From contig OW388290.1 of assembly GCA_936450465.1 (NCBI GenBank), positions 28,447,457-28,511,456 on the forward strand: a DNA stretch of 64,000 nt. The letters run 5' to 3'. A program made the translations under genes and the position numbers. The stretch comes from Gibbula magus. Taxonomy: Eukaryota; Mollusca; Gastropoda; Trochida; Trochidae. Below the pieces are notes generated by a model that was given only the letters and a program-made list of their open reading frames with translations, had not been told where the DNA came from and did not search any database. The stretch's first letter is position 1. Each line of letters opens with the position of its first letter. Positions 11,340 to 24,695 of this stretch are shown piece by piece.

Positions 11340-14009
11340 TCATGTTGTAAATATAGACATATGTATAGTTATCTTTGTGCTCTGAAATGCACAGCGGGGA
11401 ACCCTGATGTGAAACATGTAGAATTATTGAAGAAACATTACAAACCTAGTGTAAATTTACTGACAGTAAAGTGTGAAACAATAAACTGGCAGTGGAATAG
11501 TTTGGAATGACTAAAACGGACTTTATTACGAAAGTTTGTTATCGTCAGGTGCTACCAAAGTAGCTTGCATTCCCTTGTCGCAGCCACCTGGAGATATCAA
11601 TAATCATTCACATGTTTTCTATTTGAAGTTTCTGTTTCACTTCCCTTCTTATGCAAATGTTTGAATGAATTTCAACTTCCAAATAAATATGTTTCTAGGT
11701 TCACGTATATGTATGTAGACATATGACCAGTGATTCATGTTGCCCTGTGTTGAATAACACGCCTTCGGACTTAGAATGATTCACAGAGACGAAGATAACG
11801 GGTTGAAATATGATACGTTGCAGGCATGGTAATACTATATGTATGAGTAGCGATTACATCATTATCAAGGTATTTATTATGTAAGTCTATCTTGATTTAT
11901 CTATCTGGCAGCACAAACAAAGCCAATTTAGTTGTAAATAGATATGGAGCTATCAGTCCGTTCAGAATGTTTATATTCGAGTATTTATATTAAAACCAAA
12001 CGAGTAACACAATTCGTATAAGGGAAGACTGCCTTTTGAGTAGACTAATTTCTGAATGTACAATTTAGACAGGACAATTCTCAGTTCGGTTTAATTATAG
12101 GTTGGAATGTATTTTCGATAATCCGTCATGTATTGCAAAGTAAAATTTGTATATAAAGATCATACGAATAGATGGCCAAAATGGACTTGAAATGACTTGA
12201 GCAAATTATTCAAAATATAAACCTTGCACAAGTAAGAAAATGCGTATATAAATGAAACTTAGAGATGGTATGCAGTTCACTTTGTGAACACAAAAGCAAT
12301 AACTCAGCCATGTTTGTAGGCCTCTGATGACTGTGAAGAAAACAACAGGGAAACCTTATTGCACTTAAAAGGACATTTGCCATTGTCAAAGTTGTTTATG
12401 AACCTCTAAGCGTCCCAATGTATTGAATTGCAAATGGTGACGATACATCTTCTGAATAACTTGGGCTGTACGTACACACACTCCGTCTGCTACGCCGTGT
12501 CTAGTATATACAATAAGGTCATGTGGAAGACAAGCATTTGATGTATTGCTCTTTGAAGACGACTAACGTTTCTTACACGATGCCCTTTGCGACATTCCTT
12601 ATTTTGATTAAACAATGTCTTTGTCGTGTATCAGATGAAACATGTACTTTCATAATCAAAATGATACTGAAAGTGATATCCAATAGCTGTAATTAAAACC
12701 AAGTTATACACAATCTCTTGATGAATTCTCCTCCGCTTTCAGAAAATATATTTGCAACATTTATCGCAATGGACAATCTATCATCCATAACTCTGTTCTA
12801 CAGAAGATATCGCTTGTGTGAGATAAAGCGGTATATCCTGGTAGATATCATTTTGTCAGAAGATTTTGCACAATGCCTTGTCATCGTCAACCAAATGACA
12901 TCATTATGTTATTTACATCATCAAGTAACGACTCAAAATGCTATGACGTCAAACCCCTGATGACATCACACTGCCATGCCGTCATAAACATGAAAACTTC
13001 ACAGTGCTATGACATCACCGCACTGAAGGCATTTAGGCTATGCCGTATTAATATATGAACATTTTTCATTGAAAGTAATGAAGAATGATTTTGGATGATA
13101 AAATTAATCTCACATTCGTGTGATCTGATATCAAATATGTCAACACTCGTTGATGAAAGTAAACTATCCTCGACAAGCTTAGGATATGTGTAACTTTTAA
13201 CAACTTGTGTTGATATATTTGATGTCAGAAGGCACTTTGGTAGGAGTCTCTATTTTTCCTGTGATTCTGTCAGTGTCATGATTACTGTTTCATACAGGGT
13301 TACCACATTTTTACATACTAGCCAAAATTGTGTCCGATGCCATTTGGTTCTATGATTCATAATGCTTCTTGATCAACGTCCACTGTCGTTAATCGTAGGT
13401 CGATACTATTGTATATTAATTCATTGACATCCCCTAGCTATTGAGATTGAGGTGTTGAATTGACGATAACTGATATCTTATGAAACACAAGGGATGGGGG
13501 TGTATCATGGAGTTTTTAATTTCTAACCTGTAATTCAAATTTGTATTGTTATAATACAATCGATAAAATTAATTCTGACCTCACCACATTGTTGTTTTGC
13601 AAACCTGCTAATGTAAAACTTCAACTTGATAAAAATAATGTCGTAATGTGGACGTTAGCCTCAATGTGTCTTTATAAAATCTATTCACAGAGAAGATACA
13701 GAAAAGTATTCAATAATAATTTAATTGCATGCTTTTCAAATGGAACAAATACATTTTTGTCTAAAGCCACTTAAACAGTATAAATGAAGACCTCATTATC
13801 TCTTGAAGATGCGTTTAACATTTCCTTTAGAAAGTAATCCTTTGAAGAAAAAGAGACAAGCCTTAAAAAGGGGAAATGTGTCAGCCAATATGAGTTCATG
13901 AAAAAGGTATGAGCGAATGTTGATATAAGATTAAGTTAAAGGTTCTTTTTTTCTCTCATGATAAGCCTGTCATTTTTTCGACGGGCCTTCGTTTATAAGT
14001 TTCTTCCCA
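11340..14009. other. Gene-free stretch with a CRE-like motif cluster
   Basis: No supportable gene. The only local structure I note is at 12,890-13,020, where ATGACATCA or ATGACGTCA-like motifs recur (CCAAATGACATCATTATG, CTATGACGTCAAAC, CTGATGACATCACAC, CTATGACATCACC). These look like cAMP-response-element half and full sites, or a decayed short tandem repeat containing them. Confidence 0.4.
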
Positions 14010-14300
14010 TGTAACCTCTGTTACAATTGTGTCATATTTATCGCTTAGTTATGGATACCTTTCTTATTTCTTTTCAATTAGAAATCGTGTTACATCTCAA
14101 TCTGACTTCTGTCGTGTAAGAAATATATACACTTCGCACAGGTGAGGGAACTCCATTCTCCGCCAGGGTGAGGACAACAGATCGAATGCTCAGTTTGAAA
14201 CAACGTATTTGATTGCACAACTTTAATTGCAACCAATCGGAATTGTCTATTGCTAGCCAAGAAATCACTATACTTGTAACAAAGATTACTTGGGACAACT
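14010..14300 (+). repeat. Duplicated segment shared with 30,140-30,470
   Basis: Collinear blocks recur near 30 kb: CATGTAACCTCTGTTA / CACGTAACCTTTGTTA; CGCACAGGTGAGGGAA / CACACAGATGAGAGAA; GAACAGATGCTC-like and TTTGGAACAAGG-like blocks; and GATTGCACAACT / GATTGCATAACT followed by AACCAATC/AACCAATG. Similarity is patchy and old. I cannot tell whether it is a decayed transposon or a remnant of an older segmental duplication. Neither copy keeps a common open frame. Confidence 0.55.
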
Positions 14301-16630
14301 GACTTGAGTAACCTCTAGCTCTGTAAGAGAATATCGTTTAATTAAAACCTCGGGTTTTGTGTACTGAGGTTTCACAAAGATCATGGTGTCATGTAGAATC
14401 ACATTTTGTCAAAATAATCGGAACTATTAAATGCTGGGACAATTAGTATGCTATTGATGCTCGCGCTATTAGTTAAGCAAGTAGACCCACTCTAAAATGA
14501 GGTATTTTTTTAAATAACATATCAATACTTTCTGAAGACATGAGCAAGTCAACGTAATTTCTCTGTAATCTCCTATTCATAAAGAACCTTAACGTGATTT
14601 GTCATTGTTGTTCAAGAAAATCTTTTCACTGCTTTTCACATGTTCAATTCTATAAATAAGTCTAAATAATCCTAAATCAATTGACCTGTGTAATAGAATC
14701 AATATGGTCTAACTTCATCAGAAGTTACGTCAAATTATGTCATTGTGATGAGGATGAAATCAGTAGGAACATGTCACCTTTGCTTTTGCAGTAAATTTAT
14801 CATTTCATAACTGCAAGTTTTGTGGTATCATATACATTTTGTTCGAAATTTACCTTGGACCTTAATCTATTGGCAGCGTGATTTATCATTTCTAGTTTTA
14901 TCCAAAATGCATAGATATATAAAGACTTTTCAATTTAGTGTGGTGAATGCTAGTAGATATCATATCGTTTCAAACAAATGTTATTCATTAGAAAAGGATT
15001 GGGGACAAGTTATACACATAAAAATGGTATTGAACCAATAGTTTCGTCGTCTTATGTGAACTGAATTGACTGGGGTCTATAACTTAACCAATATCCCATG
15101 CCAAATTTGAATGAGCCTTATTTCATTTCTTTGTGTTCTAGTAAAAGAATTCCATCAAAATTTACGAAAACGAAATTCACAAATTGTGCAAATCTGTGAA
15201 AGACGGGTTTTGTCCGTTGTATCTTAACCAACTAGTTCTGCTTTGTCCAGCTTTCACAAAGAATGGTCAAGACGTTAATTATACTACATGTGCTTTCGCT
15301 ATTTTAACATAAAATAATTAACTCGATCTAAAAATATGTAATAACGCTTACTATTCTGCATAAGTGAAGTAGCTGACAGGGTGACGAAACTTTCTGCGAG
15401 TCAAATACCATGGTAACGCTGGTAGTGTCATTATTACCTCGCAACTACAAACAGTGATATCACATGTGAAGCAGTATTATACTATTCCAATATTGCCGAA
15501 TAAATATCACAGTATCTTCCAGGAGCTGGTAATCATAATGTATACCTGTACAAGCCATATATAATAATTGACCAGGTAAACATATTCAAACACCACAACA
15601 CCACTTTCATCAATACTTATTACTTCAACACTTCTTATTTACACGCTGTTTTACTCTTTGCAGCCTTCATTCAATGAAATATTCACTCTGACACTGAGTA
15701 ATGCCAAGTTATTCTTTTTATTGGAATGAGATGTGTTTTGATACAGAGAACCATTTAACACATCGTAAAGGCAAAACACAACTGTTTCAAAAGCTCGTTA
15801 CTTTGTTACTGACGTTAACACATTGGTAGCATACGTTGTAGGTGTGGAATGAAGCTGTCGTGAAAAATTGACATCTCACTTAACGTTACATACGATGTAT
15901 ATCAAACACTATGCAAATTCAGAATTACAATTTCAAAGTTAAATAATGATCATACTAACGTTGTTCAATGTTCATAGTTACATCCATAGGTTATTCTCAT
16001 ATTTTTAAGATTACAAATAACTTAGTTTAACCCACAACCTGTAGGCTAACAGCAAGGCCATATAAACATATACAGTTCACCTGTACTGGAAGGCTATATC
16101 TCTGAGTCAGCGATAAGCAGCTGTTGGACTAATAGCAACGATTTGATAATAATTGATAAGACATAAGAGATAGTTAACTTCAATTAACAGGACAGATACG
16201 TTAACGATAGATAGATAGATTACATTTGACAAAAAGTACCAATGTACGAAAGTATATTCCTTGTTAAAGACTATGTAGTTCTGAACCGAACCTAAAACCA
16301 TGTGTCGAGGGCGGATGGTACATAAACTACATAATGTTTACTATATACTTACAAGTACGGATTTAAGTACTTTTCGCTCGATTTGACCTCACAAGGCACT
16401 CCAGTAGGACCATAAAGACAGACCCGGATGTTTGTAACCTAAAGTCTATAACCTTAGTTTCACAATTTACACTTTCGAAATTATAATGTATGGTTTCATT
16501 AGTGAACATTCAAAATTGAATCAATTGCTAAAATCTGCCTACAAATGAATGCGTTTGCAATTACTCAAAGTATAGTAATATTTGTCACATAACACTTAAT
16601 CGGAAATTCTCGTAATTGATTGATTCGGGA
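14301..16630. other. AT-rich stretch, nothing recognised
   Basis: No gene, transposon signature or structured repeat is identified. A short GATA run (GATAGATAGATAGAT, about 16,206-16,220) is the only simple repeat seen. Confidence 0.5.
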
Positions 16631-16640
16631 TTGAAGCAGA

Positions 16641-16727
16641 CGTGGATTTGCTTTGCTAGTTCAAGGTCCAGGTCAAGATGGTATTCCACCTGATATGTTA
16701 AAGGCTAAGAGAGAGAAATTTTAATGT
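16641..16727 (+). pseudogene. Possible LINE reverse transcriptase scrap
   Basis: The plus-strand frame reads GPGQDGIPPDMLKA at about 16,665-16,706, then stops at 16,725-16,727. The G-x-DGIP-x-(E/D)-(M/L)LKA pattern is typical of the N-terminal fingers region of reverse transcriptases from non-LTR retrotransposons. Only about 28 codons are open, and no flanking RT motifs were found. This is either a tiny remnant of a degraded LINE or a chance match. Confidence 0.3.
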
Positions 16728-18640
16728 TCACCTATTGATATCCATAAATATTTTAGTTCAGTAAATATAGTTCTCTTTGGTTTTTCCTCTCATTTAATAA
16801 AATCCATGTTCAATATAAGTAGAATATTCATTAAAAGGCGAGGGGCGTGTTAAATAATAAACCATTCGTAATAGTTTGGTTCTATGTATGGTGAAGAAGG
16901 CAAAGTTTACAACTTCTTTATTAACAATAGCTACGATTCGGTATAGATCCTTATTCCCTTATGAAGCATATATTTGCCTTCTTCATCACACTAAGTTCTA
17001 GAATGCCTCTCAAACAGTTCTATGTATGGTGACTATTTGCTTATCGGCTCTAGATTTACATCATTGATCCAGAGTTTATATAATTACGGACTTGTATGTA
17101 CAATGTTTGTTTTCAGATAAGTAACCAGTCCATAAGTCATTAGTCCGCTGATAATTATTTCATAAAGAAAGCATTATTATAGTGCTTTTTTTATACATGT
17201 GCCTAATTGCCAGTAATATAAAGTTAAACACGTTTGTCTATTTTGTATAAAGGTAAGGCCTTAAAATGATATAAACTTGATTGAAGTACTCATTTCAAAT
17301 ACAATATCATCATATCATAGTTTATATTTCAAAACTATTTTTCTTCAAATACAACTATTAGAAATATCAAAAGGTAAAAATGACACATGTACGAAAATGG
17401 ACAATGCCTAAGACTCGACTCATCTTTGAACTACTAAATTAGTTTTTAACGAGTTTGCTTTATATTTCAAGATCAAATTAGATTAAATACCACCAGCCAT
17501 TCAAATCCGTTTTATATTACCGTTTCGAAACTCTACCAAGATCAGTTTTCATTAGTGAAATAGGTAATTCAAATCAAGAGGAGACATGAGCTTCACGATA
17601 ATATGAACCTACATCAACGTAGAGTTCAAAGTATGTCTGGTATGAGATCCGGTTTAAAACTTATTATTTTTATGACCAACGATTATAAACATTCAATTCT
17701 CCAATAAAACTTTCCTGGTGATCATTAGGTGCACATCTGTTTTAAGTTAATGTTACAGATTTAGCTTAAATGATTTCCTCGTTTCAAACTTACATACAAC
17801 AAACAATTAAATATATGGTAACTGACTCGAGCCGCCTCTAAAGAACACACAAATGGAATTACCCGTTATGATAACTACAAAAATACAAAATGTACAAGAA
17901 CACGAAAGTTTTAATTTTGTTTTAAACTGAAAATCTTTTCAGTGAGTAAACAAAACAAACTGTTATCGATGGAAAGCGAACAGGTGTTGATAAAATATTA
18001 CCTGTCGACTTCAATTAGCCCGGCAGGTGCTTGGGTCATAAATTTTCTCATCGGTCACGTGACACGAGTTCGGAACGAGATGCAAGGGAGAGAACCAGGA
18101 TCAAAGTTTACCATATTGCCTCATAATAGTTTACAAGGTAAAAACTGCTGGAAAGGATTGCCACGTATGTGCGTGATAGGTTTAACATGAAAAACACACG
18201 GAAGCAAGTCAATGAAATTAGAAATATGTTTCTCTTTACATCTGGTTTGTATCATTTGGTACTCAGGTTGTTCCATTCATTGTTAACTCATAATCACTCA
18301 GACGTTCCCAGTATCACGGTTCTAGATCTGTGTAAATATGTCTCTGTATTTCTGCCTTCTGCTTCATTAAGAGATTGTCTCATATGGAATGTGTTTGTGA
18401 ATTGGTACTGTATACATTTTACTACCAAACAACCTACTGAACTTCCATTTAATTAATTTTAAATATCAATCATTTATCAATCTTATAAATGCTACAGGAG
18501 AGACGTTCTGTTCATGTTATGGTGTTGATATTGTAAATTAAGAGCATATTTGCTTTGAGAATAATCGTGTAAAGTATAAGATCAGTCAATCGGTTGGACA
18601 TACTCATTTATCCACCAAATGGCCAAGGAAGGTTTATTCT
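16728..18640. other. AT-rich stretch, nothing recognised
   Basis: Contains a weak inverted repeat: GTGAAGAAGGCAAA near 16,890 versus TTTGCCTTCTTCATCAC near 16,973. A direct repeat of GTTCTATGTATGGTGA lies near 16,881 and 17,018. This might be a small decayed TIR element, but I could not define its ends. No gene is recognised. Confidence 0.4.
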
Positions 18641-20935
18641 ATTATGCCTTTTACAACATGATGCGTGTCGACAACACATCTCAATGGACAAATATACATG
18701 CATATTAAATCATTTGAAACACACATCCTTGATTGAATCTTTTATATGCCTCCAGTTAGACGATATCAGGTAAACAATATGTGTGATATGGTCAGTAAAT
18801 GCATTCTGCCGGTATCTTTATGACGCATCAGCTTTGTCAGTTTGATTGATGGGTGAGCTTGTGACTATTGCAGAAGGATAGATCTAGATAGATTAGAGCA
18901 GCAGCATATCCAAGGTCTTAACAAACTTTTTTTGTTTAAGATAATCTAATTTTAAAAAGCTTTTTCAAATTTACTGAAGACGTTGAACAAAATGACTACA
19001 TGATATTGTTTTCCTGATAATACACATCTATGTATGATTTAGCAACTACTTCAAATGTCATAAAAATGACATTGATTGGTACATGTAAATGTATAGTGTG
19101 TTGAAAATTTCCACTCAAAGTTTCAACTGAAAAAACAATGTTGAGTTATGTATATTACTTTTTAAAAATGATCATCAAGGTAATGTTTACTGTGATAACT
19201 GTATATATTTCTATTACATTAGTGTCATGTAAATACTATGAGAAAATATTTTACATTTTATAATACTACACTGTTAATTTCTTGCACATATCATAATGTA
19301 AAATATCTATTTATTCACGTTTGTTATATCTTTATAATATACATAATCATTTAACAGGAGACGGCCTTGTAAGTGTTTCACTTGCGCCTAATCAGTTTGA
19401 CCTTTATGTCAATAATATATGTTTATCACATACTATTTTTTTTGAAAATGTAACTTTCGGAGTAATTGACATGTTAGAAATAAAAAGTATAGAGCACACA
19501 GAGTACTGTGAGGATCAGCATTCTAAATAAATTCCCCTGAGAATAAATAGACTCACCGACAGTACAGACGTATTTATAACTGTTTTCTCAAACACGCGTA
19601 CGAATGTCATAACCATAACACGGAATTTGAACTGTAATAAGGACGATGATTATACGGTGATGCCGACAGGCAATACTTTCCTTTTCAAATTTATACTAAA
19701 TGCATAAAATCGACAAAACAATATGCTACAAAACCTATATACATGTATTCATGATTTCATGGGTATGTGAAAAATACGCATTCTTAAGTTTAAGTTCTAT
19801 GTGGCTGTATTGCAATTTTCGAATATCGGTATAGAGGGGGGATAAAATAATTGAATAGTTTGAATATGTGTAGACGGTTGATAAATTATTTTCAAAAGTA
19901 CCACAGTCTCGCTTTCTTTTCTTCACTAAGCCATAACTCATGTCTATCTATCTACATGTATGTGCAGACGTTCTGTGCTTCTACAGAAAGTGTTTTTTTG
20001 TTGTGAAACTTTCATGTACATGTATGTACATAGTTCATGTCCACGTGTCTTACATTGAAAATCATAATGGATTCTGAAAGAACAGATCCTTTAGCGTATA
20101 TCCTGAAATATGTTTAGATGCAAGTGTATAATTCAAATACGACATTTATCGGTTAAAACAAAATGCGTATTTTCACTGAGTGAAATTACATATATTATTC
20201 TACTCAATGAAATAAAACTTTCAATCATAAGATATCATCATAACTATATAGGATGGTGTCATAGAAAACCTCGGTAAAGCAAGGGACCATGGAGGATAAT
20301 CGTTTACAAACTATGCATAATTTCTTCAATCTAATAAATAGAAATTTAACCTTTCTCGTGGAATACCATCTGTGCCTCATAGAGTAAAATAGAAATGTAT
20401 ATTTTCACGAGTGGTGCAGCCACGATTGTAAATATATTATTTATATTTGACATTTCTGCTTTATAACGGTTATCGTATGACATTATCATATTGTTATACT
20501 ATTGGATGATACCATTAAAAGTGTTATTTCACTCAGTGAAAATACAATTTTTATTTTAACCAATAAATTATGTATTTCACCACTGATAATAAAATAAAAG
20601 GTTATAGTGAGACCATGAGGGCCTGTTGTCTAATACGAAATATTGAAACCACGTAAAAATCTGGAATCGTATAAAAAGTAGTTCCGGCCGAGGTCTAACT
20701 GAAATTCACGTTGTTTATACCACGGCTCAAACAATAGCAGCTATGGTCTAAATAATACTAAACATGTTCAGTAACGTCATTCAGCAGTTGATCAAACCTT
20801 TTTTGAAAATTGATTTGCAGTATAGGGAATTAGTGCGCTTCAAGTGTGTTGACCTTATTGTGGTGTTTCATTATAGAAATTTCACATGTACAAGGCTAAT
20901 GCTGTTGTCTAAATTAAAGATTTGTTTAATCATCA

Positions 20936-20971
20936 ATTTACAAATCTATTTACAAATCTATTTACAAATCT
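20936..20971 (+). repeat. 12-bp tandem repeat, three units
   Basis: Three perfect copies of ATTTACAAATCT. Copy B lacks this run. Confidence 0.9.
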
Positions 20972-21574
20972 AAAAAAGTTTACAACGAAATTAAGCTATA
21001 ATAACACAATCTGTAAATTTTTCGTTAAAATGTTTGGTAATTGTATTTGCACAAACAAATCTATTTTTTAACACAAATACGAGTAAAAAAAACAATAAGT
21101 ATATTTTCAGCGGACAGATCCGTTACAGATAGTCACATTGTCAATATCATTGGTTGTAGTAATTCAAAATAACGTCTTTCGAGAAAAGTCATAAAAATGT
21201 AGCTTATTTATTTAGGAAATAGCTAATTGCATAAATTAAACTTCATTTACATCGTAGATTGTATAAACATCTGTGTCTGGTGGATGTGTGACATCAAATG
21301 ACGTTAAAATATTATTTGACATTTCTCTAAACGACTTTCTCTTAACTTGACAAATCCATTGGCCAGTTCTTATACATATGTTTCCTACGTAAGTACTGAT
21401 AAAGTGCAGGGATATGATGAGGAGAGTTGAAGACGGTAAATGTATATTCGTAAACAAGTATTTTTAAACACAGATATGCCAACATATACAGAAGTTAGTG
21501 AATATAAAGACAAGCTACAAGTTACCAAATTGTATGCAAAATGTTCATGATACCCCTGTCGTGGTTACACGTCT

Positions 21575-21712
21575 TTTCTTTCCTGGGTGCTCGCGATCAT
21601 ACCAGTTTGTGACGTACGGGCGTGCATTCGCCTATTGCTTTGCGTTAGCAATGGGTAACAACAATCCCAAGAAGTTGACTTACTGGCGTTTGTCGGACTA
21701 AGCAATTTACCC
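21575..21712 (+). repeat. GC-richer conserved block of the duplication (copy A)
   Basis: This block (GGGTGCTCGCGATC, ACCAGTTTGTGAC, GGGTAACAACAATCC, AAGAAGTTGACTTACT) stands out from AT-rich surroundings and is among the best-kept parts of the duplication; its partner is 49,775-49,912. The open frame through it is not equally preserved in copy B, which has a 9-base insertion (GATGGGCTG-like). I cannot assign a function. Options are a retained regulatory block or a relic of an older element. Confidence 0.4.
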
Positions 21713-22300
21713 CAGAGGTTTCAATGGAGCACACACAAAGGCCCATTTATTTTGAAACAATATCAGTGGAACGGGATACCAGAACCCAATCACGTCCATA
21801 AATCACTACATGAGTGTATGAAAGAACCAAAACCAGCTTGGAATCTGAGCAATAGTTGGGAGTAATAAATGTTAACCTTCTGCTAGCGTTGAAAGTATCT
21901 CAGCTCTCTTCAATTGTGATTTTCTGTCCTGATGGAAGAAATTCAATATTTTTAGGAAGTATTTTAGTCTGGAGGATAGAAGATTTGTCAAAGTCAAGGT
22001 TTTAAAAAATCCAATTTTAAATGTTTGAAATATAAGCGAAATCATCCATTTGTTTTCTTTAAACAAAAGAATGGAATTGACATTTCTGTATTCATCAAAA
22101 TCTGAAACCCTGCTCTCTAATTAAAGCTTTGGTATTCAAGATAATATATTTGAAAATGTCAAATGTAAGATATCTCTCAGAGCAAATGGATTGCAAGATA
22201 TCCAGTAGAGTTACAGTATGCCTGTTACTTTCACAGCTGACACCATGGTATCGAGTTGTTCTAATAATTTGAGTTGACAACGGAAAACGACACATTTTAA

Positions 22301-22790
22301 AGGTACATCCATTGTGTTGTTGGGGGTCACATATTCCAAACGTTAATAATGGTGTTAGTTTATCGAGAAGTACCGACTGTTACCGAAAACTACCATTTTG
22401 ATGACAGTCGACTTAGTATATTGACAATATGAAGGTAAAAGTAGTGATTTCTGATCGAAAACCGGACAATGCATCGTGATTGACGCGCGCCAATGAGTCA
22501 AACGTAATTTTGGAATCTTATTTAAAGCAGTCAAAATAACAAATTTGGTGTGATCATGTTTAATATGTCATATACCTGATGTGCATGTAAATGGGACGTG
22601 CAGTTTAGGTTTCTGCGCATGCATAACGATGTTACTCGATTTTAATTGGAAACTAGTAATTGTGATATATTTGGCGATTGGGGATGAATATGCAAGTTGA
22701 ATGAACTTGTTTGTTCTGTAAACAGCACATATGGTGTGTTGGAATGTATTAAAGCCAAATAAAAGTTTTTGAAACACAATGGATGCACCT
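22301..22790 (+). mobile_element. TTAA-flanked MITE (piggyBac-like), copy 1
   Basis: Termini are AGGTACATCCATTGTGTT at the left and AACACAATGGATGCACCT at the right, an almost perfect inverted pair of about 18 bp. The element is 490 bp and bounded on both sides by TTAA (22,297-22,300 and 22,791-22,794). A TTAA target duplication is characteristic of piggyBac-superfamily transposition. It has no transposase frame and is non-autonomous. Internal landmarks shared with the 63-kb copy include CGAAAACCGGACAATGCA and AATGGGACGTGCAGTTT. It lies inside a block of about 1.1 kb (22,060-23,205) missing from copy B. Confidence 0.85.
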
Positions 22791-23110
22791 TTAAGTTTTG
22801 ATTACCTATATACAAATCAAAACGAAAGTTTCTGCTTGAACATAATGACCGTATTTCAGAAATGTTTACCAAGAGTTACTTATCTGTTCCTGTGTACATT
22901 CAATAAAAATAAAAGATTAAAACTTAATAAAATAAGTTCATTTTTACAGTAATAGTTTTCATTAACACATTTTCAATTTGACTTCAAATTAGATTTTCAT
23001 TCTAACTTGTCCAAAACTAATGTAGCTACAAATCAAACAAGCACATGCTGTGAATTAAGGACAAGTCATCCTGACTCATAGTAAGAGACTATCTAACAAG
23101 AACTGTAGCT

Positions 23111-23290
23111 TCAGTCTTCTTGCATAATTGTCATCACGAATGGGCCAACATGCAGAGGTTCTCCAAATAGCTCTGCGGTTAAACAGTTTTCAAACACATA
23201 GTTGTGCACAATGCATCGTTCTAAGCAGGTGACCCATCTCCATTCCGAGTCTCTGCAAGGAAGGCGCCACATGAATGCTACATCGTGTAT
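23111..23290 (-). other. Exon-like minus-strand open frame, function unknown
   Basis: On the minus strand, an acceptor-like CCTTCCTTGCAG at about 23,259-23,248 is followed by an open frame that reads roughly RDSEWRWVTCLERC, continues for about 35 residues, and stops at 23,111. The tryptophan/cysteine content looks more protein-like than most open frames here. Copy B lacks the AG at the equivalent site and has no downstream half, so a duplicated gene is not supported. I do not recognise the peptide; it may be chance. Confidence 0.15.
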
Positions 23291-23551
23291 GTTTTTAAGT
23301 GTTACATTAGCTTCTAAATGAGGTCTGTGGTGTATTTGCCCTATCAAATAGATATGATATATCAAAGTTTTCAAAGTGTGTTTTTGGATGGATAACATCA
23401 TGCATTAGAAATAAACATTGTATTTGCGAGCATTGGCGAGCTAATTAGTCTTTATTGTGAATGCAGGGTATTTACAATGGCAAATCATAAAATGTAATAA
23501 CCTTCATATTGGACATTGCCAGTTTATCAAAAGTGCATTAATATTAGTTTC

Positions 23552-23865
23552 GGGGACGGGATAGCGCAGTGGTTAGCGCGTTCGACTTCGGATCAAGAGG
23601 TCCCGGGTTCGAATCCCGCCAGGGGCACGGCAACTTTGTCTGCAGTAGAGAACTGTTCTACACGCAGTAAGGTTTGGGTGCACTGCCACACTGAATTTCA
23701 GAGTAGTACCACCCATGGTTCGCTAGTTCCAGCCGTTGCTCGCAGGTTTCACCGCAATGCATAGCCACATGGCGTTGCGGGCTTTTTCCTGCCGTAATAC
23801 TAGCAGCCGCGGTATAAGTGAAATACTCTTGAAATCGGCGTTAAACCCCAACTCACTCACCTCAC
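23552..23865 (+). mobile_element. tRNA-derived SINE with target-site duplication
   Basis: The 5' part is tRNA-like, with an A-box-like TAGCGCAGTGGTTAG near 23,562 and a perfect B box GGTTCGAATCC at 23,606-23,616. A non-tRNA body follows, ending in CGGCGTTAAACCCCAACTCA and CTCACCTCAC. The insertion is bracketed by a 14-bp duplication, TTAATATTAGTTTC (23,538-23,551 and 23,866-23,879). Copy B has no SINE at the matching position (about 50,460). The element is 314 bp. Internal pol III promoter boxes imply retroposition by a partner LINE. Tails of this CTCACTCAC type are common in gastropod repeats, which supports the host call. An authentic tRNA gene is unlikely because of the tail and the duplication. 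Confidence 0.92.
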
Positions 23866-24336
23866 TTAATATTAGTTTCAAAGTTGAAATTCCTTCAAAT
23901 GTGCACATTGATAAATTGAAATGAACAGAGATATTCTGTACGTTGTAATTGTTTTGTTGACATGACCTAAGTATTCACTTGTTGATGAATCAAAACACCT
24001 TGATTTTCTAATTTGAAATAGTTAACGTATCGAAGTTGAACATTGATAACGGCAAGGCGTACATTTCAATAGATGTTGTGAGGGTGAGTGTGATTTCTTG
24101 TTTAACACCACTTTAGCCATGTTGCAGCCATTAGGGGCAATATATTATAGTTAATTGCCTATTTCGTAAAATAATTGCAAAGGTAATCACAGAACGACAA
24201 AAAGGCTATGAAACAAAATAATGTTAGTTATTTGTCTTATATTACAAACTACATTTGTAATCATATCCACGATAACAGCAATCTCACCTAACGTTCGATA
24301 ATTATATTTTCATATCTTAAGGTTATCAAATTGCGG

Positions 24337-24695
24337 CAATGAGATTTAAACTGAACTAAATGTTTGCCCTGTTTTGAATACTGGTCTTGTTTGCATCTGT
24401 CAGTAACAATATGTTGACGAACAACAATAATATTCTATAACTCATATACATGAACATAAATTAGCATTATTCATGTTCTCAAACGATTACCATTAAATGT
24501 CGATGATCATCAATATAATCAAATGAGATTTAATCTGAATTTTATGTCCTGTTTTGACTTCTGGTCTTGTTCGTATGTGTCAGTAACAGTAAAAGCATAT
24601 AACTCACATACATGAACATACATAAGTATAATTCATGTTCGCACACGATTATCATTAAATGTCAATGATCAACACTATAATCAAATTAGTTCTAT
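24337..24695 (+). repeat. Tandem duplication of about 175-190 bp in copy A
   Basis: Two adjacent units share, in order, CAATGAGATTTAA/AATGAGATTTAATCTGAA, CCTGTTTTGA, TCTGGTCTTGTT, GTCAGTAACA, TAACTCA, ATACATGAACATA, AATTCATGTTC and CATTAAATGTC. Copy B has a single unit at 50,932-51,110 that is nearly identical to the second unit. The duplication therefore arose in copy A after the A/B split, or was lost from B. Confidence 0.85.

Noticed and set aside
12890..13020. Functional CRE-controlled promoter
   Set aside because: Most motifs are imperfect and no gene or exon lies downstream. A decayed short repeat explains them as well.
16665..16727. A full LINE around the DGIP-like reverse transcriptase scrap
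   Set aside because: No other RT, endonuclease or tail motifs were found on either side, so only a scrap is listed.
17942..18190. 82-codon open frame on the plus strand
   Set aside because: It begins at GTG, has no recognisable domain, has no partner in the duplicated region and sits in AT-rich DNA. A chance frame is the simpler reading.
23552..23626. tRNA gene
   Set aside because: The boxes are tRNA-like, but the sequence continues into a SINE body with a 14-bp target duplication, so it is a retroposed SINE and not a tRNA locus.
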